Source of the DNA: an uncultured Bacillota bacterium
GTDB lineage: Bacteria; Bacillota; Clostridia; Peptostreptococcales; Anaerovoracaceae
Assembly: GCA_946541435.1 (NCBI GenBank)
Contig: CAMNJK010000104.1
Coordinates: 1 to 5,978 of the forward strand
Reading direction: 5' to 3'
Length of the DNA: 5,978 nt
Shown: in pieces, positions 5,559-5,978 of the stretch
How positions within the stretch are numbered: the stretch's first letter is position 1
Layout: every line of letters begins with the position of its first letter
Notes under the pieces: generated by a model
Told to the model about the DNA's origin: nothing
Databases searched by the model: none
What the model saw: only the letters and a program-made list of their open reading frames with translations
Made by a program: the position numbers and the translations under genes

Positions 5559-5978
5559 CTATTCTTCCGGCGCTTCCTCTGCTTCCGCCGGGCGGTAGAC
5601 CAGCTGGATGTCCAGAAGCTTCAGGTCGGACTCATCATAGGCGATGATGACCTGATCCTCTGCCTGGGGGAAATAGCCGCTGGAGATGCTCGCGTCGCTG
5701 GCGTCCAGCACCAGGGTGCTGCCGCCTTCCACTTTGATCTCACAGGTGGTCCCCCAGCTTCTGATGGTTCCATCGGCATTGACGATCACCCGGTCGTCCG
5801 CTGTGTTCTCCGGTTCTTCGGGTTCCGGCTCCGGCAGGGGATCTGTGAATTCCGGCTCTGTCTCGATCTCATCCGTGAGATCCTCTGTCGGATCGGTGTC
5901 GATGGGATCCTCTGACGGCTCGGTCTCTGCAGGTTCTGTTTCAGTGGGCTCCGTTGCCGTAGGCTCAGTCTCCGTAGG
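5559..5978 (-). CDS. C-terminal part of a probable extracytoplasmic protein with a Thr/Glu/Pro repeat linker
   Basis: I do not recognise the family. The minus-strand frame is open from the right edge to the TAG at 5561-5559, giving 139 residues of a longer protein whose start lies outside the window. A GTG at 5789-5787 could be mistaken for a start, but the frame upstream is clearly coding. Residues 1-23 are a TEPxx repeat, 24-62 an acidic Asp/Glu/Pro/Thr linker, 63-128 a compact, probably beta-rich domain (starting near RVIVNADGTIRSW, one Cys in TTCEIKV), and 129-139 an acidic tail ending PEE. Thr/Pro/Glu-rich linkers of this type usually join domains of secreted, lipoprotein or membrane-bound surface proteins in Bacillota, so an outside location is inferred. 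No LPXTG sorting signal or C-terminal membrane helix is present, so any anchor must be N-terminal. It converges on the PLP fusion gene with 81 bp between stop codons. Confidence 0.75.
   Translation of the reverse strand, partial: PTETEPTATEPTETEPAETEPSEDPIDTDPTEDLTDEIETEPEFTDPLPEPEPEEPENTADDRVIVNADGTIRSWGTTCEIKVEGGSTLVLDASDASISSGYFPQAEDQVIIAYDESDLKLLDIQLVYRPAEAEEAPEE
5910..5978 (-). repeat. Coding pentapeptide repeat TEPxx (15-bp period)
   Basis: Four consecutive units (TEPTA, TEPTE, TEPAE, TEPSE) span 5969-5910 on the minus strand. Residues PTE at the window edge suggest that more units continue outside. The codons for the same residues differ between units (ACT/ACG/ACA/ACC for Thr, GAG/GAA for Glu), so the array is old and conserved at protein level rather than a fresh slippage expansion. 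Confidence 0.75.

Noticed and set aside
5538..5915. Plus-strand ORF of 125 codons at the right end
   Set aside because: It overlaps the terminator and is antisense to the minus-strand TEPxx protein, whose repeat shows protein-level conservation. It has no ribosome-binding site.

Overview
The window looks like a GC-rich genome of Bacillota, probably a clostridial gut-type lineage (Lachnospiraceae or Oscillospiraceae relatives). This is inferred from three things: strong AGGAG/AAGGAG Shine-Dalgarno sites, consensus sigma-A style promoters, and the mix of families. No gene fixes the taxon. Five protein genes cover almost all of the sequence. No RNA gene, insertion sequence, CRISPR array or phage gene was seen.

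Layout: (1) Bases 1-422, minus strand, hold the N-terminal 140 residues of a UvrD/PcrA-type helicase that runs off the left edge. (2) Bases 423-557 are a divergent control region with a near-consensus promoter on each strand. (3) Bases 558-1433 and 1472-3385, plus strand, form an apparent two-gene operon. It encodes a two-helix membrane protein with a short C-terminal stretch resembling the GrpE beta-wing, followed by a divergent Hsp70-like ATPase with its own membrane hairpin. (4) Bases 3386-3527 carry a probable promoter and a leader with two GGCGCGCC palindromes. (5) Bases 3528-5477 encode one 649-residue polypeptide that joins two unrelated PLP-enzyme folds: a MocR/GabR-like fold-type-I aminotransferase domain and a fold-type-IV (IlvE/PabC/D-amino-acid transaminase-like) domain. 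(6) A rho-independent terminator lies at 5513-5539. (7) Bases 5559-5978, minus strand, hold the C-terminal part of a protein with a Thr/Glu/Pro repeat linker, which runs off the right edge.

Two things stand out. First, in the PLP fusion the fold-type-I half has lost its Schiff-base lysine (Leu at 4215-4217) and the neighbouring cofactor tyrosine (now Phe), while the fold-type-IV half keeps its lysine, glutamate and phosphate-loop residues. It therefore reads as a pseudo-aminotransferase fused to an active-looking aminotransferase or lyase. Second, the operon before it may encode a membrane-tethered chaperone pair: an Hsp70-like ATPase without a recognisable substrate-binding domain, and a membrane partner with a GrpE-like tail. 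The partner's mRNA appears to start only about 3 nt before its ATG (leaderless). The functional links are inferences from sequence and gene order.
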